Origin: Mayamaea pseudoterrestris
Taxonomy: Eukaryota; Bacillariophyta; Bacillariophyceae; Sellaphorales; Sellaphoraceae
Direction of reading: 5' to 3'
Assembly: GCA_027923505.1 (NCBI GenBank)
Contig: BROI01000006.1
Coordinates: 682,001 to 746,000, forward strand
DNA: 64,000 nt
Part shown: positions 44,578-55,267 of the stretch, piece by piece
Position numbering within the stretch: position 1 is the first letter of the stretch
How the letters are laid out: every line of letters begins with the position of its first letter
Notes under the pieces: generated by a model
Told to the model about the DNA's origin: nothing
The model's database searches: none
The model's input: the letters and a program-made list of their open reading frames with translations, nothing else
Translations under genes and position numbers: made by a program

Positions 44578-47500
44578 GTGGACGACGAAGATGCCAATTT
44601 TGCTCCAAACAATAATCACGATTATCATGATGATGATGATGACAATGTGAATCCATTCGGAGACGATGACGATCAAATGCAAGTAGATTCCACCAAGGAA
44701 GCGCCGACTAGCACGACAAAGTCGGTTCGATTTGCTGACAGCGACGACACGGAAACGTTGCCAGCGAAGAGTGAGAGTGCCAAGGATATGACGAACCAAG
44801 ACGTCGAGGAACCAGCCGCCAAGGCTCCTCGCCGCTTGCTCGCCCGCCCAAAGTTGACCCTTTCCGAACCAGCTCGTCTTGCTTTGGAGCGGAAGCAGCA
44901 GGCGGAAGCAAGCAAGAGTGAATTGGAGTCTACCATTGGCTCCGCATCATCCCACGCGAGCAACATGTTGCACCAAAGTGTGACGCTGCCAACGGAATTG
45001 AGCATGTCGTCGTCCTCATCCGTTTCATCGTCAAGCCATTCTAGCCAAGTCGATTTTGAAAAGCTCTTGACCAAGACGACTACAACTGCACCTTCTGATG
45101 CTGGTGACGAAACGACGGAGGAGTCGCAATACATTGACTTTTTCTGGATGGACCTTGCCGAGCGCAAGAATGGGGACATTTTGCTGTTTGGCAAGGTGCC
45201 GCTCACGCCCAACGCGAGCAAGTACGTGAGCGCCTGTGCACTCGTCACTGGCAACGTTCGCAATTTGTTTGCACTGCCGCGCAATCCAGAGACAATGTTG
45301 AATGTACATCAGGAAATCAATACCTTGCTGCACAGTTCCATCTTGTTGCCACGCAAACCGGGAGTTTCGTGGGCGGGCAAGCCAGTCGTGCGTAACTATG
45401 CGTTTGAAGATACAGACATTCCGCGTGAGCCAACAAAGTACTTGAAAATTGTCTACGACGCAAAATATCCAGTTCCGTCCGAGGAAGTTTGTCAGAATGG
45501 TGGCGAGCACTTTTCAAAGATTCTCAATGCTGGTGCCAGCGTGCGAGAAACGTTTATTTTGAAGCGCAAGTTGATGGGTCCGTGCTGGTTGCGCATCACC
45601 AATCCAAGAGCTTCGCAGGCTCCATTGTCGTGGTGCCAGGCGGAGCTTCACGTTGACTCGCCCAAGCAGATTGTTCGACTTGATCTTGTCAAGCAGAATG
45701 AAGGCAGTTCGGGAGGACCGCCTCGTCCTCCGCCACCCGTCGTGACAATGTCGCTCAAGCTGCACACCATGGTGCACCCAAAGACGCACCAGTCGGAGAT
45801 TGTTGCTGTGGCGGCTGTTTGTCACAAGCATGTTTTGCTTGACTCGTCCACGTCCGACCCAAGTCCGCGCGATGTTGCGCACTTGACGTTGATTCGTCCG
45901 CTGCCAATGGTGGCGGTTAACGATGAAACGACAGCGCCTGGGCACATGGTTTCGTCCAAGCCGTCATTGGGGGTGGCACAGTTTCCTCGCGACTTGGATC
46001 GCGAAATTCAAACCAACATGCCGCATCTTAAGCGCGAGACGAATGAGCGTGCATTGATCAGTCGATTGTTGGTGCAAATTGGTCAGTGGGATCCCGATGT
46101 TATTGTCGCCCACAACGCTTGGGGCTTTGAGATGGAGGTATTACTGAACCGTTGTATTGAGCATAAGCTCAAGAGTGTTTGGTCGAAAGTTGGCCGTCGG
46201 CGATGCTCAGATCTGCCGAACAAGTCGCACTTTGCGAGTCGCCGGGACATTGTCATTATGGAAGCCATGGCAGGACGCCTGTTATGCGACACTTATTTGA
46301 GCGCGCAGGAAAATTTGCGTGAAACAACGTACTCGCTTACAAGTCTGGCGGCGACGCAGCTCAAGTTTAGTCGGCAGGATATTGAACCGGCCGATACTCC
46401 GCAGTGGTTTGAGTCAAGCAAAGCTATTGTGCAATTGGCAGCCCGAACTTTGGTGGACGCTCAGCTTGTGCAGCGCTTAGTGTTCAAGCTACAAACGTTG
46501 CCTCTGAGTAAGCAACTGACTTGCGTTGCTGGAAACATTTGGTCGCATACTCTCAAGTCAAATCGCGCCGAGCGTACCGAATACTTGCTCCTGCACGAGT
46601 TTCATCGACTCAAATTCTTGGCGCCTGAAAAGCGACGCGGTGGCAAAAAGGCACTGGAGTCGAACAAGGCCAAGTACAGTGGTGGTTTGGTACTGGAGCC
46701 AAAGAAGGGCTTGTATGATTCATACATTCTCCTTCTCGACTTCAACAGTCTTTATCCTTCCATCATTCAAGAGTACAACTTGTGCTTCACCACCATTGAC
46801 TGGTCCAAGTTTACTGGCAGCATCGTGGAAGAAGGTGAACAAGCTGGGAAGGGAGAGCTTCCGCCTTTGCCTGACAGCGACGAGGAGCGTGGCGTCTTGC
46901 CAAGAGTCATCAAGAGTCTCGTGGACCGCCGACGAGCCGTCAAGCGCTTCATGAAGGAAGAAAAAGACCCCGACAAGAAGGAGGAGCTTAACATTCGTCA
47001 GACGGCTTTGAAGTTGACAGCGAATTCCATGTATGGCTGTCTCGGTTTCTCCAACTCCCGATTTTACGCACAGCCGATTGCCGCGTTGGTCACAGCCATG
47101 GGTCGAGAAACATTGCAGCGTACAGTGGATATTGCGCAGCATACCGTTGGTTTGGATGTCATTTACGGAGATACCGACAGTATCATGATCAACACTCGTC
47201 TCACTGGCGATGGCGACTTGAAGCAGGTGAAGAAACTAGGCGAGCAAGTGAAGCAAGAAGTCAACAAGCTTTACAACACTTTGGAACTTGAAATAGATGG
47301 TGTGTTTCGGCCAATGCTATTGCTCAAGAAGAAGAAATATGCGGCTAATACAGTCGAGGAGCTTCCGAACGGAGAGATCAAGTATGGACAGGAGCTCAAG
47401 GGTCTCGATCTCGTTCGTCGCGACTGGTGCGTGCAGTCCAGAGACACAGGTCGATATGTAACCGAGCAGATCTTGTCTGGTCAAGACAGCGAGGTTGTCT

Positions 47501-48633
47501 TTCAGAACATCTTCACGCACTTGGAGGAAATTGCCGCCAAGATGCGATCCGGAGAACTAGCGATTGAAAAGTATGTCATTACTAAGGGTCTTAGCAAGCA
47601 CCCGAACGAGTACCCCGATGCCAAGGCCCAGCCGCACGTTCAAGTCGCCAAGATGATGCTCGCCAACAACCGAGCGGTTAACAAGGGAGACCATATTCCT
47701 TATATTATCACTGCACCTTTGCAGCAGGAGGGAGACGATGTTAACGCCAAGGCTCTTCCTGCCGCCGAGCGCGCTCGTCATCCCGAAGAGGTTGCCCGCA
47801 GCGACGGTGCGCTCAAGCCCGACGTAGAGTGGTATCTGACCCAGCAGATTCTTCCTCCCATTTCGCGTCTGTGTGAGCCGATTGAAGCGTGCTCGCTTGA
47901 CATTCTCGCTGATAAGCTTGGGCTAGATGGAAAGCGTTATAATCAGCAGAACGGGCAGCGATGCACAATTGATGACGACGAGCTTATTAACTATGTTCCT
48001 GCATCGTTTCTTCCCGACAAGGAGCGCTTCAAAGATGTAACCAAGCTCGAAATCTATTGCGGAGCTTGCAATGAAAAGAATTGCATTTCCGGTGTATTTG
48101 ATCTTATCCGAGATGCTTCTACTGGAGTCGAAACTGTAGTGTCTGGTCTCTGTTGCGTCAACCCTGACTGCCCCCGTCCCTTGCTGTGGGGTCATGCGAC
48201 GCATCTTGACTTGTTTGCACGCATCCAGAATGCTTTGACAGTCTGGGTTCGTGGATTGACGATTCGCTACTATCAGGGCGTCATGCAATGCAGTGAGCCA
48301 GGCTGTAGCTTGGTGACGCGCCAAATGTCGGTGGCTGGCGGAGGGTGCCTTCGTCGTGGATGCACGGGCCGCCTCAATGCCGTGCAGTCGGAGCGTGAAA
48401 TCCATACCCATCTCAAGTATTTGGAATCGCTCTTTGACGTGAACCATGCATGCGATCAGTTGGAAGATGCCAAAAAGTTTGGCCGCAAAGTGGATTTACT
48501 CAAAACGATCCCCAGTCAAGACAAGGTTTTGTTTGATGAGCTTCATTCAGTCGCCAAGGATGCTCTTGGTAGTTGTGCGTTCAACTGGATTTCTCCATCT
48601 TTCTGGGGTGGTTGCTTCCAAGCCAAGCAGTAG
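43867..48633 (+). CDS. POLA1: DNA polymerase alpha catalytic subunit
   Basis: Family-B polymerase that extends RNA primers in the nuclear primase complex. 1588 residues, no intron; the ATG at 43867 (MSSKASKTAALRKLQ) precedes the conserved alpha-type N-terminal segment with EYEQVVQARRQRDDFVVDDDG. A disordered region with a ten-Gln run and Asp/His tracts follows to about residue 390, then the inactivated exonuclease-like domain. Polymerase motif A is DFNSLYPSII (about 957), motif B QTALKLTANSMYG (about 1044) and motif C YGDTDS (about 1099). The C-terminal Cys modules (about 1396-1500: CGACNEKNC, CVNPDCPRP, CSEPGC, CLRRGCTG) bind zinc and the B subunit in this family. Length is normal (human about 1460). 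Confidence 0.97.
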
Positions 48634-48854
48634 GTTCACTATGTTGTGAATCGCTTTGGTGAGCATATAGCTATGGCTGTTTATCTTCAAATAACTTAAC
48701 ATTTACGCCAGCAGCTTCTATATTTAACGCGTATCCTGAAGTATGTAGAGATATCGTCCAGGATTTTGCCTGCAGATGCGAAGGCAGACTTTACCTACTG
48801 CAAGTAAGCAACTTTCTCAACAGTACAGTACAAAGTACAATAGCATTACTTTAC

Positions 48855-49601
48855 TTAGAATTTAGCAAGGATATCAGCCATTCTCACGACTCTATATTCC
48901 TGGTCACCAATCTCAACTTCATTGCCAGCAAAATCCCGAAACTTGACCGTGTCATCCGCCGCAACCTCCATGGGCATGAGCTCTCCATTGGCAGCCATGC
49001 GACCCGGTCCAACCTTGACCACCTTGCCAGTACTCGGCTTGGCATCGCCCTTGCCAATCTTGGCAATCAGAATTCCTCCCTCTGTCGTTTGCTCCTTTGT
49101 GTCGACCTGCACAAGTACATTATCATTGACAACCTCTACATTGTCAAGCGTAAGTGTTTCACCATTGAATCGCACCAAAATGTCATCATCCCGAATCAAT
49201 GTATGCGGAACGCCGTCAATATCAATTTCCGTTCCATCATATTTTCCGTAAACAACGCCATTACCCTTGGTGACTGGCATGGGAAAGGCAACGCCAGAGT
49301 CTTGATGAACGCGTCCTGGCCCCGTGGAAACCACCGTGCCAAGTGTTTTGCGAATCTTGGCCTTGCCAGTCAGCAATATTCCTCCCTCGGTCACTTCCTG
49401 AGCATCGGCGACTCGGACTAGAATAAAGTTATTGAGGGGAGAAACATCGCCCTTGATTTTGCGGCCTTCCAGTGTGGATGCAGCTGCCAGTGATGTCGAA
49501 CTTGTTCGTCGTACGCATGATTGTTGTTGCGGCGTGACGGTGAATGATTGTGCAGCGTCAAAAATTGCTGTCAGCAGCAGAAACGTTGGTGCAAACTTCA
49601 T
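48855..49601 (-). CDS. CPN20: Tandem GroES-domain plastid co-chaperonin (Cpn20/21)
   Basis: Lid-forming partner of the plastid Cpn60 chaperonin. From the ATG at 49601 it has 248 residues; the frame continues upstream only to a TTG at 49688. A signal peptide ending FDAAQS|F fits plastid targeting. Two complete GroES folds follow in tandem (about 50-150 and 155-248), each with a mobile loop: TEGGILLTGKAK and TEGGILIAKIGK. Each also has the GPGR turn (STGPGR, KVGPGR). The last residues DILAKF resemble the usual GroES end. Single exon. A TGACGTCA element lies 150 bp upstream. Confidence 0.95.
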   Translation of the reverse strand: MKFAPTFLLLTAIFDAAQSFTVTPQQQSCVRRTSSTSLAAASTLEGRKIKGDVSPLNNFILVRVADAQEVTEGGILLTGKAKIRKTLGTVVSTGPGRVHQDSGVAFPMPVTKGNGVVYGKYDGTEIDIDGVPHTLIRDDDILVRFNGETLTLDNVEVVNDNVLVQVDTKEQTTEGGILIAKIGKGDAKPSTGKVVKVGPGRMAANGELMPMEVAADDTVKFRDFAGNEVEIGDQEYRVVRMADILAKF

Positions 49602-49962
49602 ACTTTGACTAATCACGTATGTAGGTGCAAATAGCGGTTGGTTGACGTAGGGTGCGGCTATAGTGCTGCGATGGATCCGATGGAACAAGCCGCAAGCGAT
49701 GAATGATCATGGTGCCTCCGCCATCCATCACGCGAATGTGCGTCAGTGCGTGACGTCAATCAGTAACGCTGTGACTCAAAATCAGCAACCATTGCTACCG
49801 TACGGTTACCTGGGAGTATGAAAGTGCTGAGAAATACTTACAGTACGTATTGCCATCATATGCGGACAACCTATGGAGCATTATTCAGTAATGCTGCTTA
49901 ACCGATGTCTCTATTCACGAGATGTCGTTGTAAAACTGGTTCTACACCAGCAACTTTGTGAG
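49602..49962. promoter_or_regulatory. Upstream region of CPN20, downstream of mS29
   Basis: 361 bp. It contains a perfect TGACGTCA at 49751-49758, a CRE/bZIP-type site, in likely promoter position for CPN20. I found no convincing heat shock element. Confidence 0.4.
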
Positions 49963-51945
49963 CTACATTATGCACGCATCCAATAGCCTTTGCCCAACGC
50001 CGCTCGACACCATGCGGAGCCTTGCCACCTCTTGCTCGTCGCGGACCGTTTCTCCCCGGTCCAATCGAAGCTTGCCCACGCCCGTGGCCTCAAAGTTGGC
50101 CAAGACGTGATCCACTTCCAGGGCGGAAAATCGAGGAATTTTGATGAGTTGAATATTGCTTGCAGTCCCTTCATTATCACTGCCCTCAACAAACTGCTGC
50201 TGCTTGGCATTCTCCGTCAACGCATCAGTAATTTTGCGGGCAACCGCGTGCGACTCTGTAACGCCCACGACAATGGCGCCTCGCTTCATGAGGCGTGGCG
50301 GCGGTTGGCTTACCAACGCAGCGTTCGTCGTGGCAATTCCCATGGCATCAAGGGCTGGCTGAAACAAGGATATTTGCTGATACGGAACAGGACGCTTGGC
50401 ATCCTCGTAATCACCGTGGTAGTAATAACCCTTTTCAAAATAGCAATTAAATTCGTCCATCACCATGTAAAAGTCAACTTGGTCTTGCATCATGAGTGCT
50501 TCAACGACAGCTGAAAAGGCAATGGGAGCATGCGAGACTTTGGAAACGCCGTGCTGCAGCAAATCTGTAGCTGAAACATCGCCATCATATCCGAGTTGCG
50601 TCAGCTGCTCGTCAGTAGAAAACTTTGCCAGTATCTCCTTGGAAACCATGATGGAATTCAAATCATCTTCGTGGCTCGTCAGCAAGTCACTACAGACATT
50701 CTTAGATAGCACTGGCAAGTCAAACAGACCCGGTTGCTTTTCATTTGGTTCCATGTAAAAGCCATTCTTGTGCAAGTCATCTCCGTTGGGCATGTACAAG
50801 ACAATGGCACCAGATGTTCGCGCCGCCGCCACAATGGTAGCAATCGCCGCCGTCTTGCCCACACCTTGCGGTCCGTGCACGTAGATTCGTTGCGTCGTGT
50901 CATCTTGGAGCGCCTGCGCCATGCGGCGCGTTGACTGTCGAAGGAGGATGCGCTTGGTGGTTTGATATGCGGCCAGCTCCCAGTCCTCCACCATCATGCC
51001 AACCGTGACGGCGTGCTGGCCGGGACGAGGCTGGAGCGGATAAAGTATCTTTGGAACGACGCTGTCGCTCTTGTCTTCGGTGACGTCCGCACAATCCATG
51101 AATATTGGCAATGCATCGGCATCGGAAATGGCGACGACACTTTCCTCTGCATTGTTTGCATCATCTTTTGCTCCCGACGCAGCGTCCACCAAAGTCTTGT
51201 TCGCATCATCTTTTTGTACACTCCTCAGAAACTCCTCAAGAGCCCGCTCCACCCACTTGGCAAAGCTCGGATGCTTGCCCAAGATTTCCTCCTGCAACAC
51301 CAGCTGCGTCTCAATGTCTTCAAACAAAACATCCACGGCATCCTGCTTGGCTTGCCAGTCTTGGAGCGCGCGAATGGCGCCCACCCGCGGCGCCGCCAGT
51401 TGCTTGACTTGGTCTAAAATGTATTGGTACTGGCGTCGCTGGCGCTGCAAAGCGTAGAGCTTGTGATCCGTTTCCGTCAATGTTGGATCAGCACCAGGCA
51501 ACGGCATGGATGCAAGCTCCGAGAGTGTTGGAATTAACGTGCTATTGTATCGAGCCGAAGTCGTTCGATTCTCTACATTTGTTGCTTCAAAGATGCGAAT
51601 CCTCTCCAAACTGGTTCGTGAAACGTGCTCCGCGCTCCATTCGGGAAGCGTGTCGTAACTCACCGTCGGACTTTCCAGCATGTCGGTCAAGTCCCAGGGA
51701 TCCTTGGGCGGAGACCACTCGCGTTCCAGCATGGTGTTAGCTACGGATGCTGATGCTGATGCACTGCTCTTGTTAGCGGTCTGCGCGTAATTGTCAGAGT
51801 CTAGCATGGGATGCTGCCTCGATGAAAGATAACGAAGAGCGACCATGCGAGTGGTGCGCGACGAAGGATGCGCGGCGCGGCGCATGGCGCTGCTAATAAC
51901 TTTTCTTTGCATTGATCCAACATTGAAAATTCGAGAGCTCAGCAT
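49963..51945 (-). CDS. DAP3: Mitochondrial small ribosomal subunit protein mS29 (DAP3)
   Basis: GTP-binding P-loop protein of the mitochondrial ribosome small subunit. The open frame reaches 51975 but starts there with TTG; the first ATG, at 51945, gives 660 residues. The N-terminus (LSSRIFNVGSMQRKV, many Arg/Ser, RYLSSRQHP) is a good mitochondrial presequence. The Walker A loop is HGPQGVGKTAAI (about 358), followed by IVLYMPNGDDLHKNGFY and PGLFDLPVLSKNV as in DAP3. The Walker B-like strand is FYMVMDEFNCYFE (about 493), with IKIPRFSALEVDHVL later. An N-terminal region of about 250 residues with heptads (residues 150-240) is longer than in animal DAP3 (about 400 total). AFG1-like ATPases were considered, but their motifs do not fit. 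Confidence 0.85.
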   Translation of the reverse strand: MLSSRIFNVGSMQRKVISSAMRRAAHPSSRTTRMVALRYLSSRQHPMLDSDNYAQTANKSSASASASVANTMLEREWSPPKDPWDLTDMLESPTVSYDTLPEWSAEHVSRTSLERIRIFEATNVENRTTSARYNSTLIPTLSELASMPLPGADPTLTETDHKLYALQRQRRQYQYILDQVKQLAAPRVGAIRALQDWQAKQDAVDVLFEDIETQLVLQEEILGKHPSFAKWVERALEEFLRSVQKDDANKTLVDAASGAKDDANNAEESVVAISDADALPIFMDCADVTEDKSDSVVPKILYPLQPRPGQHAVTVGMMVEDWELAAYQTTKRILLRQSTRRMAQALQDDTTQRIYVHGPQGVGKTAAIATIVAAARTSGAIVLYMPNGDDLHKNGFYMEPNEKQPGLFDLPVLSKNVCSDLLTSHEDDLNSIMVSKEILAKFSTDEQLTQLGYDGDVSATDLLQHGVSKVSHAPIAFSAVVEALMMQDQVDFYMVMDEFNCYFEKGYYYHGDYEDAKRPVPYQQISLFQPALDAMGIATTNAALVSQPPPRLMKRGAIVVGVTESHAVARKITDALTENAKQQQFVEGSDNEGTASNIQLIKIPRFSALEVDHVLANFEATGVGKLRLDRGETVRDEQEVARLRMVSSGVGQRLLDACIM

Positions 51946-52414
51946 CTTTAATGATCTTGTCGTCAATAAAATCAACTCTATATGATTTATATGTTATGGA
52001 GAATAGTGTGACGAGCTGGATGATGGATCCGTCATGGTCGCGTTGCGTGGACGTCAGAGGCTCATCAATGAGTACACTTATAGCGATACTAAATATGAAT
52101 ACATTACTTACCTGTTCCATCGCAGCGGTTCTGCCTAAGTAGAGCCGTGCGTGACATTTCAACGGTCGATTACTACCATGCGAGTCACATTTCGATCCCT
52201 CATTATTCGTGTCGAAAAAGTCGATCCAACGCATGGCAGTACTAGCGATTCCCTCCTTCGCGCAACCCTCGCTCATTCGTCAACGAGGCCATCGCTCGCC
52301 ACTGCCGCCGGGTCGTGTGTCGCCGCTCATCAATTTCCTGCGAGCATTCTCACAACAACAAGCATCGCTCACACGGGTTAACGAGGCATACAACAGCAAG
52401 CAACGACAGCAACA
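51946..52414. promoter_or_regulatory. Shared upstream region of mS29 and the zinc-type protein
   Basis: 469 bp between divergent starts. Nothing specific recognised beyond its position. Confidence 0.4.
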
Positions 52415-53458
52415 ATGATGAGCCATCAAGATCACCCAGCCTACTACTACTACCATCAGGAGACTCAGTATCAGCAGCAGCAACACCAGCTTCAGCATCA
52501 TCAACAGCAGGCTCAGCAGCAGCAGTCTCATCCTCCTCCTCCGCCAGCAAGTCTTCACTCTGATAGCAGCAGCCACCATCACCACCATCATCAGCAGGAG
52601 CAGCACCAACAGTCCCAGGAGGAGGAAGTCGCCTCGTTTCTTCTCAGTCTTAAGCATAACCACCGCTCCATTACTCCCGAGCCTGGCTCATCCTCCTGGT
52701 CGGAGAAGTCGCTGTCACCGCTCATTGACTATCATCAGCACCATGCGTCAGCTTCCCTCTCATCCATTGCCCAGAATCGCTTCTTAAGCACCCAAGCACT
52801 CGACATTCCAGTCGAGCAGCTTGTCCATCAGTCCAACTCGATGCTTGTCGCCCTCCAAGACATTGACCTTGTTCCAGACGCTCTCTTTTTAGCCATGGCC
52901 CAGATGGTTCCGACGCACATGACTTACCAAGACCGCGTCGGCTGCTACAAGTCGCGCGAAGTTGGCTATTTGGGCATGTGCTGCAAGCACTGCGGCGGTC
53001 AGCCGGGTTTTGGTCGCTTCTTTCCCAATTCTGTCCGCAGCTTGGCGCAAACCACCACGAGTCAAACCATTCTCAAGCATATTGGCAGCAAGTGTCGCCA
53101 CTGTCCGGAAGACTTGAAGCGAGCCGTGGCGCAGCTGCAGCGACTGCAGGAGCAGCGCGAAGCGGCCAGTGGACGTCCGCGGTATGGATCGCGCAAGGTG
53201 TTTTTTCAGCGCGTGTGGGATCGTTTGCACAAGCTAGATCGCGAGGCGCGTAGTGTTGGACATCATCGTCTTCATCATGGTTTGGTCATGGCGGCGAGTG
53301 AGCATTCCGAAGCGTCGTCCGCGGAGGATGCCAAGTATGACGATGCCTCGTCGAGTCAAACACCAAGCGAAGCTGATGATGATCAAACGTTGGAGGCTTG
53401 GCCGTCGCACGATGCCGAGGAATCTGCGGTTAGGAAGATCAAGTCCGAGTTGCCGTAA
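52415..53458 (+). CDS. Diatom-type Cys/His (putative zinc-binding) protein with Gln/His-rich N-terminus
   Basis: 347 residues, single exon, starting ATGATG. Residues 10-70 are Tyr/Gln/His-rich and disordered. The conserved core (about 172-275) begins DRVGCYKSREVGYLGMCCKHC, then GGQPGFGRFFPNSVRSLAQ, TTTSQTILKHIGSKCRHCP and RPRYGSRKVFFQRVW. Cys190-x2-Cys193 with His222-x4-Cys227-x2-Cys230 could bind one zinc. The C-terminus is acidic/Ser-rich. I recognise the core as a family repeated across diatom genomes but know no assigned function. A nucleic-acid or regulatory role is only suggested by the zinc-like spacing and flanking disorder. Confidence 0.75.
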   Translation: MMSHQDHPAYYYYHQETQYQQQQHQLQHHQQQAQQQQSHPPPPPASLHSDSSSHHHHHHQQEQHQQSQEEEVASFLLSLKHNHRSITPEPGSSSWSEKSLSPLIDYHQHHASASLSSIAQNRFLSTQALDIPVEQLVHQSNSMLVALQDIDLVPDALFLAMAQMVPTHMTYQDRVGCYKSREVGYLGMCCKHCGGQPGFGRFFPNSVRSLAQTTTSQTILKHIGSKCRHCPEDLKRAVAQLQRLQEQREAASGRPRYGSRKVFFQRVWDRLHKLDREARSVGHHRLHHGLVMAASEHSEASSAEDAKYDDASSSQTPSEADDDQTLEAWPSHDAEESAVRKIKSELP

Positions 53459-53771
53459 CAAGTTTTGAGCGGTTTGCATGTAGGGGAATGTTTTCATGTT
53501 GTGCTTGGTGGCTGCTGAAACGATCAAACTTGATTTATACGCGCTCCTTGCCACTTTTATTCATAATTTAGTTACTTGTCATATCAAACTTTGTGTCTGT
53601 CTTGCATGACGTTCGTGAAACATATACGCAATGAATGCGCAGCAATGAAGCGGTCTACTCTACATGTATGTACAGCATGATATAAAAGAGTAACGAAACT
53701 TAGCTAGATATCAAACGAAATAAAGCAGTTTCACATGCAATGATGAACGCTAAACGCGAAAGACCCAAGAT
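53459..53771. other. Gap between convergent genes
   Basis: 313 bp, AT-rich, holding two 3' ends. No gene seen. Confidence 0.5.
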
Positions 53772-54860
53772 TTACATCTTTTTCTTGACAATTTCCTGCA
53801 ACTTGCAAAAGTCCGCCGCAAAGTTGCGAATGCCGTCGGCCAACTTCTCCGTTGCCATTGGATCCTCATTCATCATCCAGCGGAACATCTTTTCGTCCAT
53901 GTCAATCTTTTCAATATCCATGAGCGCCGCCTTGCTCGCGTCTAGCTTCTTCTCAATCTTGTCCTCCGACGCAATGAGCTTGTCGACCAGATCTGGGCTC
54001 ATGGTCAAGCGGTCGCATCCTGCCAACTCAATGATTTGCCCAACGTTTCTAAACGACGCTCCCATGACAATCGTCGTGTAACCAAACTTCTTGTAGTAAT
54101 TGTAAATGCTCTGCACCGACAAGACACCCGGGTCTTCCTCCGGCTTGAACGAGTCCACGTTCTGGGCCTTTTTGTAGTAGTCAAAGATGCGACCGACAAA
54201 GGGGCTAATGAGCGTGGCATTCGCGTCAGCGCAAGCAATGGCCTGCGCCAACGAAAAGACCAATGTCAAGTTGCAGGTGATTCCCTCCTTTTCCAAAACC
54301 TTGGCAGCCTGGACACCTTCCCACGTGGCGGCAATCTTGATGAGAATGCGCGACTTGTCGACACCAACCTCCTTGTACATGTCAATGAGCGCGCGCGCCT
54401 TTTTGATGGTGCCTTCCGTGTCAAACGAAAGACGAGCGTCAACCTCGGTGGAAACGTAGCCAGGGACAATCTTGGTAATCTCCGTTCCAAAATTGACGGC
54501 AAGCTTGTCCTGTACAATGATACAGAGAGGATGGAAACGTGAGTCAATCAAGTCTCGCAAGTCTGCTAATAAGGTCGACCACAACAACATCCGGAACTCG
54601 GCAATGCCTCAATTGTTCAGAGTATCATCAAATCACTGCAAAGCACTCATGTCACGCACCATGACGCGCCCAACGTCTCCCTTGCCATATTTAATGGCAT
54701 CCTGGACAAGGTCAGCGTAATCCTCCATTTGCGCAGCCTTGTAGATCAAGCTGGGATTCGTCGTGGCATCCTGCGGCTGAAGGCGTTTGATTTGACCGTA
54801 GTCACCCGTGTCCACGACGCAAATGGTGTATTCTTTGAGTTGCTCGTACTGGTTCGGCAT
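53772..54860 (-). CDS. TAL1: Transaldolase
   Basis: Moves a dihydroxyacetone unit between sugar phosphates in the non-oxidative pentose phosphate pathway. Exons 54660-54860 and 53772-54509 (150-bp intron, joint [12 protein letters not shown]) give 312 residues, normal for TalB-type enzymes. Visible are [23 protein letters not shown] (Asp17), [27 protein letters not shown] with Schiff-base Lys125, [12 protein letters not shown] and [19 protein letters not shown]. No presequence is seen ([11 protein letters not shown]), so it is probably cytosolic. The 5' leader has an 18-bp tandem repeat. Confidence 0.95.
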
Positions 54861-54862
54861 GG

Positions 54863-54907
54863 TTGTAATTGTTGTTGTAGTTGTAATTGTTGTTGTAGTT
54901 GTAATTG
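54863..54907 (-). repeat. 18-bp tandem repeat in the transaldolase leader
   Basis: Two and a half copies of TTGTAATTGTTGTTGTAG (plus strand) directly upstream of the ATG. On the mRNA strand this is CAA-rich and likely unstructured. Confidence 0.8.
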
Positions 54908-55267
54908 CTCTTCGCAAACTTGTGTAATGAATTGAAAGTGAACTTGGAGCTTCACAGAAAGTTCGTTGCGGCCTGCGTCGACGAGATCTTGTTCCCTTTG
55001 GATCGTAAACGACCGGAAGAAGGTTCGATTTGACGTGCGCTGTTTGAGATCCCGCTTCTTTGGATCGCAATCGAACGAATGCAACGCGTCAACGAATCCC
55101 ATCGAAAAAGCGTCCCCACGAGTACCGCTAAGATTATTAGTACCGATCCGACATCGGGCGATCCATCTATTATTCTTGCCCACCAGCCACGGTATGTACA
55201 AAGTTAAGGACGACAAGAATAGCTCCCGCTGCAAGTTAAATTGATTTGCTAAGTAATGTAGCTGGGT
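54908..55267. other. Intergenic region between adenylate kinase and transaldolase
   Basis: 360 bp upstream of transaldolase and downstream of the adenylate kinase stop. No gene seen. Confidence 0.45.

Noticed and set aside
49963-51975. AFG1/LACE1-type AAA ATPase as identity for this gene
   Set aside because: After the P-loop the motifs (LFDLPVLSKNV, MDEFNCYFE, IPRFSALEV) follow the DAP3/mS29 order, not the AFG1 order. The start at 51975 is TTG, so the ATG at 51945 was used.
54746-55234. 162-codon minus-strand frame with a Gln/Leu run
   Set aside because: It overlaps transaldolase exon 1 in another frame, and its Gln run is the 18-bp repeat of the leader read in a chance frame.
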